A stretch of DNA of 64,000 nt, taken from the NCBI GenBank assembly GCA_946478305.1, contig CAMLBO010000007.1, forward strand, positions 28,069-92,068. The letters run 5' to 3'. Source of the DNA: an uncultured Enterobacterales bacterium (lineage in GTDB: Bacteria > Pseudomonadota > Gammaproteobacteria > Enterobacterales > Enterobacteriaceae). The notes beneath the pieces are model-generated. The model was not told the origin of the DNA. It searched no databases and was given only the letters and a program-made list of their open reading frames with translations. The number at the start of each line of letters is the position of its first letter. The first letter of the stretch is position 1. Below, piece after piece: positions 18,620 through 27,037 of the stretch. The translations under genes were made by a program, and so were the position numbers.

Positions 18620-18674
18620 AAAACGGCAAAAGAATCAGCAAGCACGTAAAGAATTAAGTAATAAAAGCAGTACG

Positions 18675-18770
18675 ATGAAGGGCTCTGCGTTGTTTTATTT
18701 TACGCCCCAGGGCGAAGCGGTATTCACTCCGCAACAGCGCAGTATAAAACCTGCACGACGTCATACATGA
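18675..18770 (+). CDS. Possible 31-residue leader ORF upstream of rpoH
   Basis: An ATG-initiated frame of 31 codons begins MKGSALFYFTPQGEAVF and ends TGA at 18768-18770, only 10 nt before the rpoH ATG and overlapping its ribosome site. No good ribosome site precedes it (AAGCAG only). The same bases form a stable three-way junction, so the open frame may be incidental. I do not recognise the peptide. Confidence 0.25.
   Translation: MKGSALFYFTPQGEAVFTPQQRSIKPARRHT
18685..18742 (+). ncRNA. Predicted three-way-junction structure in rpoH leader
   Basis: CTGCGTTGTT (18685-18694) pairs with AACAGCGCAG (18733-18742) in a 10-bp outer stem with one G-U. Two inner hairpins follow: CGCC-CCAG-GGCG (18703-18714) and GCGG-TATTCACT-CCGC (18717-18732). 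The element ends 26 nt before the rpoH ribosome site. It is a cis structure read directly from the sequence; function is inferred. Confidence 0.5.
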
Positions 18771-18780
18771 GAGGCTTTGA

Positions 18781-19638
18781 ATGACCAAAGAAATGCAAAC
18801 TTTAGCTTTAGTTCCCCAAGGTAGTCTGGAAGCCTACATTCGGGCAGCCAACACTTATCCTATGCTGACTGCAGAGGAAGAAAGGGCGCTGGCTGAACGG
18901 CTGCATTACGACGGTGACCTGGATGCGGCGAAAAACCTGATCCTGTCTCACCTGCGCTTTGTTGCACACATTGCCCGTAACTACTCTGGCTATGGTCTGC
19001 CACAGGCTGACCTTATTCAGGAAGGCAACATCGGCCTGATGAAAGCGGTACGCCGCTTTAATCCGGAAGTCGGTGTGCGTCTGGTTTCCTTCGCAGTGCA
19101 CTGGATCAAAGCAGAGATCCATGAATATGTGCTGCGTAACTGGCGCATTGTGAAAGTTGCGACCACCAAAGCGCAACGCAAGTTGTTCTTCAACCTGCGT
19201 AAAAATAAACAGCGTCTGGGCTGGTTCAGCCATGACGAAGTCGAGCACGTTGCCCGTGAACTGGGTGTAACCAGCAAAGATGTGCTGGAGATGGAATCAC
19301 GCATGGCCGCACAGGACATGACGTTTGACCCAACTCCAGATGATGAACCGCGTGATGGCGCAGCCATGGCACCAATGCTTTACCTGCAAGACAAGAGTTC
19401 TGACTTTGCAGAGAGCATTGAAGAAGACAACTGGGACAAAGACGCGACTGACAAGCTGAGCTATGCGATGGAAGGTTTGGATGAGCGTAGCCAGGATATC
19501 ATCCGCGCACGCTGGCTGGACGATGACAACAAGTCCACCCTGCAGGAGCTGGCCGACAAGTACGGTGTTTCCGCTGAGCGTGTCCGTCAGCTTGAGAAAA
19601 ACGCCATGAAGAAACTGCGTTTGGCGATTGAAGCCTGA
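18781..19638 (+). CDS. rpoH: RNA polymerase sigma factor RpoH (sigma-32)
   Basis: 285-residue heat-shock sigma factor, close to E. coli RpoH (284 aa). Region 2 carries [36 protein letters not shown], the RpoH box is QRKLFFNLR near residue 132, and region 4 ends with [26 protein letters not shown]. It directs RNA polymerase to chaperone and protease genes. A GAGAGG ribosome site lies 6 nt before ATG 18781. In E. coli the first codons pair with a downstream coding segment to form a thermosensor; the start [14 protein letters not shown] is similar, so the same is likely here. Confidence 0.97.
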   Translation: MTKEMQTLALVPQGSLEAYIRAANTYPMLTAEEERALAERLHYDGDLDAAKNLILSHLRFVAHIARNYSGYGLPQADLIQEGNIGLMKAVRRFNPEVGVRLVSFAVHWIKAEIHEYVLRNWRIVKVATTKAQRKLFFNLRKNKQRLGWFSHDEVEHVARELGVTSKDVLEMESRMAAQDMTFDPTPDDEPRDGAAMAPMLYLQDKSSDFAESIEEDNWDKDATDKLSYAMEGLDERSQDIIRARWLDDDNKSTLQELADKYGVSAERVRQLEKNAMKKLRLAIEA

Positions 19639-19658
19639 TAATACGGTACTTCCAAAGT

Positions 19659-19687
19659 AAAAAAGCGACCTGCGGGTCGCTTTTTTT
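19659..19687. terminator. Bidirectional terminator between rpoH and panM
   Basis: AAAAAAGCGACC-TGCG-GGTCGCTTTTTT: a perfect GC stem flanked by A and T runs, suitable for both convergent transcripts. Confidence 0.9.
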
Positions 19688-19698
19688 ATGCCTGAAAT

Positions 19699-20082
19699 TC
19701 AGGACTGTTTTTCCCAGCCACCGGCAATTTTCCGAAATCCACAAGTTGGCATAAAAGCATCCAGCACCGGTTCTGCATTCGCTTTCATCTCCCAGCGTTT
19801 CACTTGCGGCATTTGCGCCAGCGTATCTTCTATCAGATACAGCCCGACACCGCGTCGGCGGGTTACTTCGCGTACCAGCAGATCGTGCAGTTCAGCCGAG
19901 TTGCCGGTCAGGGAAACTTTGACCGCCCCGAGAATACGTTCGTTAAACACGGCGGCGAATAATGCATTTTCCCCCTCCATTGCACGCTGCCAGTCAGCAG
20001 GCGTCTGCTGCGGCCAGATTTTCGCCAGATCAATCAGGTCCTGCGCGCTAAATGAAGTCAGTTTTTGAATGGTTAATTTCAT
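19699..20082 (-). CDS. panM: PanD maturation factor / regulator (GNAT fold)
   Basis: 127-residue GNAT-fold protein, the same length as E. coli PanM (PanZ). It binds aspartate alpha-decarboxylase PanD, triggers its self-cleavage to the pyruvoyl form, and in a CoA-dependent way damps its activity. The acetyl-CoA binding stretch is VREVTRRRGVGLYLIEDTL, and the C-terminus ends GGWEKQS. The start MKLTIQKLTSFS matches the family. It lies between rpoH and the liv operon, as in E. coli. Confidence 0.93.
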   Translation of the reverse strand: MKLTIQKLTSFSAQDLIDLAKIWPQQTPADWQRAMEGENALFAAVFNERILGAVKVSLTGNSAELHDLLVREVTRRRGVGLYLIEDTLAQMPQVKRWEMKANAEPVLDAFMPTCGFRKIAGGWEKQS

Positions 20083-20484
20083 GGTGCAGACAGTCAGAAA
20101 ATGGGACTGACAGTGTAGCGGAATACCCTAAAAAACCGGCGTAACTTTTTTTGTACAGTAACAGGTCGAAAACTTTTTTGAAGATCCTGCTATAAGCGAT
20201 AAATGTTGGTTTTAATGAATAAAGCCAGCGTTAACCGCTAACTGCTATCGAAAAGGCCGAGTTAACACCCAAATAAAATTCTGTTTACACCTCTTGTTTC
20301 TGATTGCCTCATTTGATTTGCAGCAGAAAATTCCTGTTTAATGATATGAATTATAAAGTCTTATTCTAAAATAAGACGAAATAAGCCGTTAACTCGTTAT
20401 TACTTATAACAAATTTCTTAAGTGATGATGTTTTGAACAGGCACAAAAAAAGCAAACCACAACACACATCAACGGGGTAATCGG
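20083..20484 (+). promoter_or_regulatory. livK upstream region, 402 nt without a gene
   Basis: This AT-rich interval separates divergent panM and livK. It contains the perfect palindrome GTCTTATT-CTAA-AATAAGAC at 20358-20377, about 107 nt upstream of livK. The liv genes of E. coli are controlled by Lrp, which binds AT-rich sites, so Lrp control is plausible but no unambiguous Lrp consensus is seen. I see no further ORF. Confidence 0.5.
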
Positions 20485-21597
20485 ATGAAAGTAACCAAGG
20501 GTAAGATCTGGCTGGCAGGGTGTATCGCATTGGCAATGGGCCACGCAGCAGTCGCAAAAGATATTAAAGTGGCCATCGTCGGTGCTATGTCAGGCCCGGT
20601 CGCCCAGTATGGCGACATGGAGTTCACCGGTGCCAAACAGGCTATCGCTGACATCAACGCCAAAGGCGGTATCAAAGGTGACAAACTGGTTGGCGTTGAA
20701 TATGACGATGCTTGTGATCCTAAACAAGCCGTAGCGGTTGCCAACAAAGTGATCAATGATGGCATTCGTTATGTTATCGGTCATCTGTGCTCCTCTTCTA
20801 CTCAGCCAGCGTCTGACATCTATGAAGATGAAGGCGTGCTGATGATTACCCCCGCTGCCACCAATGCCGATCTGACCACCCGTGGTTACAAAATGGTCAT
20901 GCGTACCACCGGCCTGGACTCAGACCAGGGTCCGACGGCGGCGAATTACATCCTCAATACCATCAAACCAAAACGCATTGCCGTGGTGCATGACAAACAG
21001 CAATACGGAGAAGGTTTGGCGCGTTCTGTACAGGACAGCCTGAAGAAAAACGGCGGCAACGTGGTGCTGTTTGAAGGTATCACTGCGGGCGACAAAGACT
21101 TCTCCACCCTGGTGGCGCGTCTGAAGAAAGAGAACGTGGACTTCGTGTACTTCGGCGGTTACTACCCGGAAATGGGCCAGATCCTGCGCCAGTCTAAACA
21201 GGCCGGTCTGAATGCCAAATTCATGGGGCCTGAAGGCGTGGGTAACTCCTCCCTGTCTAACATTGCCGGTGATGCATCAGAAGGTATGTTGGTGACGTTG
21301 CCAAAACGTTACGACCAGGTTCCTGCTAACCAGCCCATCGTCGATGCGCTGAAAGCTAAAAAGCTGGACCCAACCGGGCCATTCGTCTGGACCACCTACG
21401 CCGCATTACAAGCGCTGACCACCGGTATGGAACGCAGCGGCAGCATGGAACCGGCGGACATTGCCAAAAACCTGAAATCTGCACCAGTGAACACCGTAAT
21501 GGGTCCGCTGAGTTGGGATGAGAAGGGCGATCTGAAAGGCTTCGAATTCGGTATCTTCGAGTGGCATAAAGACGGCACTTCAACCCCAATCAAATAA
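20485..21597 (+). CDS. livK: Branched-chain amino acid periplasmic binding protein
   Basis: 370-residue periplasmic substrate-binding protein with a signal peptide cleaved after HAAVA. Motifs [39 protein letters not shown] and [17 protein letters not shown] are typical of LivJ/LivK. It delivers Leu, Ile and Val to LivHMGF. The body of the protein ([29 protein letters not shown]) is closer to LivK, but mature residue 18 is Tyr as in LivJ, whereas LivK has Trp. Only one binding protein is encoded here; E. coli has two at this locus. The name livK is therefore approximate. Confidence 0.9.
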   Translation: MKVTKGKIWLAGCIALAMGHAAVAKDIKVAIVGAMSGPVAQYGDMEFTGAKQAIADINAKGGIKGDKLVGVEYDDACDPKQAVAVANKVINDGIRYVIGHLCSSSTQPASDIYEDEGVLMITPAATNADLTTRGYKMVMRTTGLDSDQGPTAANYILNTIKPKRIAVVHDKQQYGEGLARSVQDSLKKNGGNVVLFEGITAGDKDFSTLVARLKKENVDFVYFGGYYPEMGQILRQSKQAGLNAKFMGPEGVGNSSLSNIAGDASEGMLVTLPKRYDQVPANQPIVDALKAKKLDPTGPFVWTTYAALQALTTGMERSGSMEPADIAKNLKSAPVNTVMGPLSWDEKGDLKGFEFGIFEWHKDGTSTPIK

Positions 21598-21599
21598 AT

Positions 21600-21722
21600 G
21601 CCCTGCATCCTTCAGGTTGCAGGGGTGTTGGCTGCACTCGCTCACCCGAATCACTTACTTGTGTAAGCTCATCGGGATTTGCTCGATTGCCGCCTACCTG
21701 CAACCAGAATGATTTTGGGCAT
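21600..21722. repeat. Dispersed ~120-bp intergenic repeat, copy 2
   Basis: The element lies between livK and livH and shares GTTGGCTG, CTCACCC, TCACTTACT, TGTAAGC, TTGCCGCCT and GAATGAT-T-GGGCAT with copy 1 at 2277-2397. Its ends, TGCAGG and CCTGCA segments, are inverted relative to each other, so the transcript can fold into a long hairpin. It may stabilise the livK message relative to livHMGF. Confidence 0.72.
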
Positions 21723-21747
21723 CCAAAATAGAACAACGCAGTACTCC

Positions 21748-21771
21748 GCTTTGTATCTGTCGATGCAAAGC
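21748..21771 (+). other. Hairpin upstream of livH
   Basis: GCTTTGTATC and GATGCAAAGC are inverted arms around TGTC, with one mismatch. It lies 49 nt before the livH start. Possible mRNA-processing or attenuation element; no U-tract follows. Confidence 0.35.
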
Positions 21772-21819
21772 AGGGATCGCAGCACCGTATTCAACCCCCT
21801 TGAAGTAAAAGGATAGGGT

Positions 21820-22746
21820 ATGTCAGAGCAGTTCTTATATTTCCTTCAGCAGATGTTCAACGGCGTGACGCTGGGCAGCACCTATGCGCTGATTGCCATC
21901 GGTTACACCATGGTTTACGGCATTATCGGCATGATCAACTTCGCCCATGGCGAGGTGTATATGATCGGCAGCTATGTCTCTTTTATTGTGATTGCCGCCC
22001 TGATGATGATGGGTATCGATGCCAGCTGGTTGCTGATCGGTGCCGGATTCATCGCCGCGATTGTCATTTCCAGCGCGTATGGCTGGAGTATTGAGCGCGT
22101 GGCGTATAAGCCGGTGCGCAACTCCAAGCGCCTGATAGCGCTGATCTCCGCCATCGGCATGTCGATATTCCTGCAAAACTACGTCAGCCTGACGCAGGGC
22201 TCGCGCGATTTAGCGCTGCCAAGCTTGGTGACCGGTCAGTGGACGCTCGGCGTCGCCAACGGCTTTGCCGCTACCATCTCCACCATGCAGCTGATCATCT
22301 GGGTGGTCACCTTTGTGGCCATGCTGGCACTGACGCTGTTCATCCGCTATTCCCGCATGGGCCGTGCCTGCCGTGCCTGCGCGGAAGACCTCAAAATGGC
22401 CAGCTTGTTGGGCATCAGCACTGACCGCGTGATCTCCCTGACCTTCGTCATTGGGGCTTTAATGGCCGCAGTGGCTGGCGTTCTGCTTGGCCAGTTCTAT
22501 GGCGTGATTAACCCCTACATCGGCTTTATGGCGGGCATGAAAGCCTTTACCGCTGCCGTGCTTGGCGGTATCGGCAGTATTCCGGGGGCGATGATTGGCG
22601 GGCTGATTCTGGGCGTGGCCGAAGCGCTGACTTCCGCCTACCTCAGCACTGAATACAAAGACGTGGTTTCATTCGCGCTGCTGATTGTGGTGCTGCTGGT
22701 ATTGCCGACTGGGATCCTGGGCCGTCCGGAGGTTGAGAAAGTATGA
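21820..22746 (+). CDS. livH: Branched-chain amino acid ABC permease LivH
   Basis: 308-residue inner-membrane permease, as long as E. coli LivH. About eight hydrophobic segments are present. Typical parts are [38 protein letters not shown] at the N-terminus and the coupling region [19 protein letters not shown], followed by [18 protein letters not shown]. It pairs with LivM. AAGGATAGGGT precedes ATG 21820, and the stop overlaps the livM start by 4 nt (ATGA). Confidence 0.96.
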   Translation: MSEQFLYFLQQMFNGVTLGSTYALIAIGYTMVYGIIGMINFAHGEVYMIGSYVSFIVIAALMMMGIDASWLLIGAGFIAAIVISSAYGWSIERVAYKPVRNSKRLIALISAIGMSIFLQNYVSLTQGSRDLALPSLVTGQWTLGVANGFAATISTMQLIIWVVTFVAMLALTLFIRYSRMGRACRACAEDLKMASLLGISTDRVISLTFVIGALMAAVAGVLLGQFYGVINPYIGFMAGMKAFTAAVLGGIGSIPGAMIGGLILGVAEALTSAYLSTEYKDVVSFALLIVVLLVLPTGILGRPEVEKV

Positions 22747-24032
22747 AGCGCCTCAACCTGTTAAACGCCTCGCTTTCAGCCTTTGTTTTACTGGTGCTGG
22801 CCTCGTTCATCATGGGGCTGCAGCTGAGTCTCGACGGCACTAAACTGGTGGTCAATGGCGCCGGTGAAGTGCGCTGGATGTGGATCGGTATCGGCTGCGC
22901 GATTGTTTTTGTCTTTCAGCTGTTCCGTCCGCTGGTCAGCAGCGGTCTGAAGAAAATCTCCGGGCCGGGCTGGGTATTGCCGAGTTTTGACGGCTCTACA
23001 CCAAAACAGAAACTGCTGGCACTGGTGCTGATTATCGCCGCCATCGCCTGGCCATTTATCGTCTCGCGCGGCACCGTGGACATCGCTACGCTGACGCTCA
23101 TCTACATCATGCTCGGCCTCGGTCTGAACGTGGTGGTCGGGCTGTCCGGCCTGCTGGTGCTCGGTTACGGCGGCTTTTACGCCATCGGCGCGTATACCTA
23201 CGCACTGCTCAATCACTATTACGGCTTAGGTTTCTGGGAAGCGCTGCCGCTGGCCGGTCTTGTTTCTGCCGCGTTTGGTTTCCTGCTTGGATTCCCGGTG
23301 CTGCGGCTGCGAGGTGACTATCTCGCCATCGTGACGCTCGGCTTCGGTGAAATCGTGCGTATTTTGCTGCTTAACAACACCGAGATTACCGGTGGGCCGA
23401 ACGGCATCAGTCAGATCCCTAAACCGACGCTGTTTGGTTTGGAGTTCAGCCGTACGCCGCGTGATGGCGGCTGGGATACCTTCAGCCACTTCTTTGGCGT
23501 TAACTACGATCCGAGCGACCGCATTATCTTCCTCTACATGGTGGCGTTGCTGCTGGTGATCGCCACGCTGTTTATCATCAACCGGCTGCTGCGTATGCCG
23601 CTGGGCCGCGCGTGGGAAGCTTTGCGTGAAGATGAAATCGCCTGCCGTTCGCTGGGCCTGAACCCGACCCGTATCAAGCTGACTGCGTTTACCATCAGCG
23701 CCGCGTTTGCCGGTTTCGCCGGTACGCTGTTTGCCGCGCGTCAGGGCTTCGTTAGCCCGGAATCTTTCACCTTTGTTGAGTCGGCCTTCGTGCTGGCCAT
23801 CGTAGTGCTGGGCGGTATGGGCTCGCAGTTTGCGGTCATTCTGGCGGCAATTCTGCTGGTGGTTTCCCGCGAGCTGATGCGTGATTTGAACGAATACAGC
23901 ATGTTGCTGCTCGGTGCGCTGATGGTGCTGATGATGATCTGGCGTCCGCAGGGCTTGCTGCCAATGAAGCGTGTGCATCTCAAACTGAAACTGTCGAAAA
24001 GAGAAATCGCTGACAAAGGAGAGCAGGCATGA
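22743..24032 (+). CDS. livM: Branched-chain amino acid ABC permease LivM
   Basis: 429-residue permease (E. coli LivM 425 aa). The N-terminal ~90 residues carry two extra membrane segments typical of LivM. The core has [35 protein letters not shown] and the coupling loop [26 protein letters not shown]. It ends with [23 protein letters not shown] 22743 overlaps the livH stop and the livM stop overlaps livG by 4 nt, so translation is coupled through the operon. Confidence 0.96.
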   Translation: MKRLNLLNASLSAFVLLVLASFIMGLQLSLDGTKLVVNGAGEVRWMWIGIGCAIVFVFQLFRPLVSSGLKKISGPGWVLPSFDGSTPKQKLLALVLIIAAIAWPFIVSRGTVDIATLTLIYIMLGLGLNVVVGLSGLLVLGYGGFYAIGAYTYALLNHYYGLGFWEALPLAGLVSAAFGFLLGFPVLRLRGDYLAIVTLGFGEIVRILLLNNTEITGGPNGISQIPKPTLFGLEFSRTPRDGGWDTFSHFFGVNYDPSDRIIFLYMVALLLVIATLFIINRLLRMPLGRAWEALREDEIACRSLGLNPTRIKLTAFTISAAFAGFAGTLFAARQGFVSPESFTFVESAFVLAIVVLGGMGSQFAVILAAILLVVSRELMRDLNEYSMLLLGALMVLMMIWRPQGLLPMKRVHLKLKLSKREIADKGEQA

Positions 24033-24799
24033 GTACGCAACCTCTGTTAGCCGTTGAAGGCCTGATGATGCGTTTTGGTGGTTTGCTGGCGGTGAATAAC
24101 GTCGCGCTGAATCTCAATCAGGGCGAAATTGTCTCGCTGATTGGCCCGAACGGGGCCGGTAAAACCACGGTATTTAACTGCCTGACTGGTTTCTACAAGC
24201 CGAGCGGCGGTACCATCAAACTGCGCGACCAGCATCTGGAAGGGTTACCAGGGCAGAAAATTGCCCGCATGGGTGTGGTGCGGACATTCCAGCACGTGCG
24301 ACTGTTCCGTGAAATGACCGTGATCGAAAACTTGTTGGTGGCACAGCATCAGCATCTGAAAAGTGGCGTGCTGGCCGGGCTTTTCAAAACGCCGGGCTTT
24401 CGTCGGGCCGAAGCTGAAGCGCTGGACCGCGCTGCCGACTGGCTCGAACGCGTCGGTTTGCTGGAACTGGCAAACCGGCAGGCGGGTAATCTGGCCTACG
24501 GCCAGCAACGCCGTCTGGAGATCGTACGCTGCATGGTCACCCGTCCGGAAATCCTGATGCTCGACGAACCCGCGGCGGGCCTTAACCCGCGCGAAACCGA
24601 AGAGCTGAACCAGCTGATCGCCGAACTGCGTAATCAGCACAATGTCTCCGTGCTGCTGATCGAGCACGACATGAAGCTGGTGATGGGCATTTCGGACCGT
24701 ATTTACGTGGTCAATCAGGGAACGCCGCTGGCGCAGGGCACTCCGGCAGAAATTCGTAATAATCCGGATGTGATCCGTGCGTATCTTGGCGAAGGGTAA
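24029..24799 (+). CDS. livG: Branched-chain amino acid ABC ATPase LivG
   Basis: 256-residue ABC ATPase. Walker A is GPNGAGKTT near residue 39; the signature is [16 protein letters not shown] and Walker B is [13 protein letters not shown]; the switch His is in [13 protein letters not shown]. It energises LivHM together with LivF. E. coli LivG has 255 residues. A GGAGAG site lies just before ATG 24029. Confidence 0.96.
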   Translation: MSTQPLLAVEGLMMRFGGLLAVNNVALNLNQGEIVSLIGPNGAGKTTVFNCLTGFYKPSGGTIKLRDQHLEGLPGQKIARMGVVRTFQHVRLFREMTVIENLLVAQHQHLKSGVLAGLFKTPGFRRAEAEALDRAADWLERVGLLELANRQAGNLAYGQQRRLEIVRCMVTRPEILMLDEPAAGLNPRETEELNQLIAELRNQHNVSVLLIEHDMKLVMGISDRIYVVNQGTPLAQGTPAEIRNNPDVIRAYLGEG

Positions 24800-24812
24800 G
24801 GGGCAGAACACG

Positions 24813-25514
24813 ATGTTGTCATTCAATCAGGTATCCGCCCATTACGGCAAAATTCAGGCACTGCATGACGTCAGCCTGCACATTAATCAGGGTGAAATCG
24901 TCACGCTTATCGGCGCGAACGGCGCGGGGAAAACCACGCTGCTCGGCAGTTTATGTGGCGATCCGCGTGCCTCCAGCGGCTCGATTCTCTTTGAAGGTCA
25001 GGATATTACCCAGTGGCCGACGGCGAAAATCATGCGCGGCGATATCGCCATTGTGCCGGAGGGCCGCCGGGTGTTTTCCCGTATGACGGTGGAAGAGAAT
25101 CTGGCGATGGGCGGCTTTTTCGCCACCCGCGACCAGTATCAGGCGCGACTGGTGAAGGTATTTGAACTCTTTCCTCGTTTGAAAGAGCGTCGTGCTCAGC
25201 GCTCCGGCACCATGTCCGGCGGCGAACAGCAGATGCTGGCGATTGGCCGTGCGCTGATGAGCCAGCCGCGCCTGTTGCTGCTCGACGAGCCGTCTCTGGG
25301 TCTGGCGCCGATCATCATCCAGCAGATTTTCGACACCATCCAGCAACTGCGCGATGAGGGTATGACGATCTTTCTCGTGGAGCAGAACGCCAACCAGGCG
25401 CTGAGGCTGGCTGACCGTGGTTATGTGCTGGAAAACGGTCACGTGGTGCTGGAAGATACGGGAGCGGCGTTGCTGGCGAATGAAGCCGTGCGCAGTGCCT
25501 ATCTTGGGGCGTAA
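24813..25514 (+). CDS. livF: Branched-chain amino acid ABC ATPase LivF
   Basis: 233-residue ABC ATPase. It begins MLSFNQVSAHYGKIQALHDVSLHINQGEI as in E. coli LivF (237 aa). Walker A is GANGAGKTT, the signature MSGGEQQMLAIGRALMS, Walker B LLLLDEPSLGLAP. I chose ATG 24813 since AAGGGG lies 8 nt upstream and 13 nt after the livG stop; an in-frame ATG 36 nt upstream falls inside livG and lacks a ribosome site. It is the last gene of the operon; a terminator follows. Confidence 0.96.
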   Translation: MLSFNQVSAHYGKIQALHDVSLHINQGEIVTLIGANGAGKTTLLGSLCGDPRASSGSILFEGQDITQWPTAKIMRGDIAIVPEGRRVFSRMTVEENLAMGGFFATRDQYQARLVKVFELFPRLKERRAQRSGTMSGGEQQMLAIGRALMSQPRLLLLDEPSLGLAPIIIQQIFDTIQQLRDEGMTIFLVEQNANQALRLADRGYVLENGHVVLEDTGAALLANEAVRSAYLGA

Positions 25515-25548
25515 AATCCGGCGATAATCAGCCGTCCACCGCATCATA

Positions 25549-25585
25549 TAAAAAACCGCACTGCAGGCGCTTTGCGGTTTTTATT
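25549..25585 (+). terminator. Terminator of the liv operon
   Basis: AAAAAACCGCA pairs with TGCGGTTTTTA around a 10-nt loop, followed by TTTTTGG, about 35 nt after the livF stop. Confidence 0.87.
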
Positions 25586-25645
25586 TTTGGTTTAAATTAC
25601 TTTGGTTAACATCTCATTAAATTTTACGCATCATTTGGAGCGGCA

Positions 25646-26833
25646 ATGAATACAGAGGGTTTACTCGCCAACCGCATGGCCCGGATCAAAAGTTCGGCCA
25701 TCAGGGAGTTACTGAAACAAAGCAAAATGGAAGGCGTTATTTCACTGGCGGGTGGTATTCCTCCGGCGGCGCTCTTTGATTTCGAAGGACTGAAGCTGGC
25801 GACGCAAATGGCCATTACTGAACAACCAGAACATGCTTTCCAGTATGGTCTTACCGAAGGCAGCCATACACTGCGTCAGCGCATTGTTGAACTGTGCGCC
25901 GACCGCGGCGTGCTGGCTTCGGCGGAAGATATCGTCGTCACCGCTGGATCCCAGCAGGCGTTGGATCTGGTGATGCGTGCAGTGGTCAATCCGGGTGACG
26001 TGATGGTGGTGGAGAGCCCGACCTATCTGGCAGCGTTGCAAACGCTGGAACTGGCCGAAGCGAAAATGATGACCGTCGGGTCAGATGCCGATGGAATGCG
26101 GGTAGACGAACTGGCAGAACTGCTGAAAACGCTAACAATCAAAGGTGTGTATCTGGTGCCGACCTTTGGCAACCCCAGCGGTGTGACCCTGAGCCGCGCC
26201 CGCCGCGAGCAGCTGGTGAAACTGGCGGTGGAACACCACTTCCTGATCATTGAAGATGACCCTTATGGCGAGCTGCGCTTCACCGACGAGCGCCAGCCGA
26301 CGTTGTATCAGCTCGCACATGAGATGGTTGGGCACGCTGAAAACGTCATCTACACCTCGACTTTCTCTAAAATTTTGGCTCCTGGCCTGCGTTTGGGCTG
26401 GGTGATTATGCCCGCGTGGTTGCTGCGTAATGTGGCCATCATCAAGCAGGCCGCAGACCTGCACGCCAGCGCGCTGTCGCAATCGGTGGCCGAATGCTAT
26501 CTCGGTATGAATCGTATGGCGGCCCAGGTTGAAAAAATCCGCGCGGCCTACAAGAAAAAGTGCGAAATTCTGGCACAGCTGCTGGAAAGCGAACTGGGTG
26601 ACGTGCTGACTTTTGAATACCCGAAAGGTGGCATGTTCCTGTGGGCGAAATTCCGCGAGCCACGCAACTGTAGCGAATGGCTGAAAAAGACGCTGGAGCA
26701 GGGCGTGGTATTTGTCCCTGGCGAATATTTCTTTGCACAAAACCCCGATCACTCTACCTTCCGCTTGTCCTTCGCCACGGCCACGGAAGAGCAAATGCAG
26801 GAAGCCGTTGCCCGTTTGAAACGCGCGTTATAG
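25646..26833 (+). CDS. PLP-dependent aminotransferase, fold type I (LysN/MocR-like)
   Basis: 395-residue class I/II aminotransferase resembling the free-standing catalytic half of MocR proteins and the 2-aminoadipate/branched-chain aminotransferases. ISLAGGIPP near residue 32, AFQYGLTEGSHTLRQRI, TAGSQQALDLVMRAVVNPGD, the Asn-Pro pair in VPTFGNPSGVTLSRARR, DDPYGELRF, and the PLP-binding Lys242 in STFSKILAPGLRLGW are all present. The C-terminal FRLSFATATEEQ carries the carboxylate-binding Arg. It has its own TTGGAG ribosome site. Position after livKHMGF suggests use of a branched-chain or related amino acid, but the substrate cannot be told from sequence. I recall no E. coli equivalent at this locus. 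Confidence 0.85.
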   Translation: MNTEGLLANRMARIKSSAIRELLKQSKMEGVISLAGGIPPAALFDFEGLKLATQMAITEQPEHAFQYGLTEGSHTLRQRIVELCADRGVLASAEDIVVTAGSQQALDLVMRAVVNPGDVMVVESPTYLAALQTLELAEAKMMTVGSDADGMRVDELAELLKTLTIKGVYLVPTFGNPSGVTLSRARREQLVKLAVEHHFLIIEDDPYGELRFTDERQPTLYQLAHEMVGHAENVIYTSTFSKILAPGLRLGWVIMPAWLLRNVAIIKQAADLHASALSQSVAECYLGMNRMAAQVEKIRAAYKKKCEILAQLLESELGDVLTFEYPKGGMFLWAKFREPRNCSEWLKKTLEQGVVFVPGEYFFAQNPDHSTFRLSFATATEEQMQEAVARLKRAL

Positions 26834-26918
26834 CCCTTACGGCGTATTGCGCCCGCAATACGCCTTGTTCTTCCCCCGGTAAACGTTGCCATCTCCCCGT
26901 CACCTGCACTTCACGTCC

Positions 26919-26971
26919 CTGTAACCTTAATGTCATTTAACGTTTATTTTTCTGTCATTTATGCATGTCAT
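26919..26971 (+). promoter_or_regulatory. PhoB box cluster upstream of ugpB
   Basis: CTGTAAC-CTTA-ATGTCAT (26919-26936) has the two 7-mers and 4-nt spacer of a pho box. TGTAAC and TGTCAT start 11 nt apart, and a further TGTCAT starts 22 nt later (26953), keeping the 11-bp phase; another TGTCAT follows at 26966 out of phase. The cluster lies 67-118 nt before ugpB. PhoB activates ugp under phosphate starvation in E. coli. Confidence 0.72.
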
Positions 26972-27037
26972 CTTGGCTCCCGAATCAGAAAATCCTTACA
27001 ACACTGACATCACACCAGCCCTCTTCAGGAGACAAGC

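Larger units (their letters stand above)
18423..18780 (+). promoter_or_regulatory. rpoH promoter and leader region, 358 nt
   Basis: This gene-free stretch carries the rpoH control signals. Visible parts are a candidate sigma-70 -10 element TATACT at 18434-18439, a hairpin at 18443-18473, a sigma-E promoter at 18593-18619, a three-way-junction RNA structure at 18685-18742 that overlaps a 31-codon ORF (18675-18770), and the GAGAGG ribosome site at 18769-18774. Multiple rpoH promoters in this position are known from E. coli. Confidence 0.75.
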
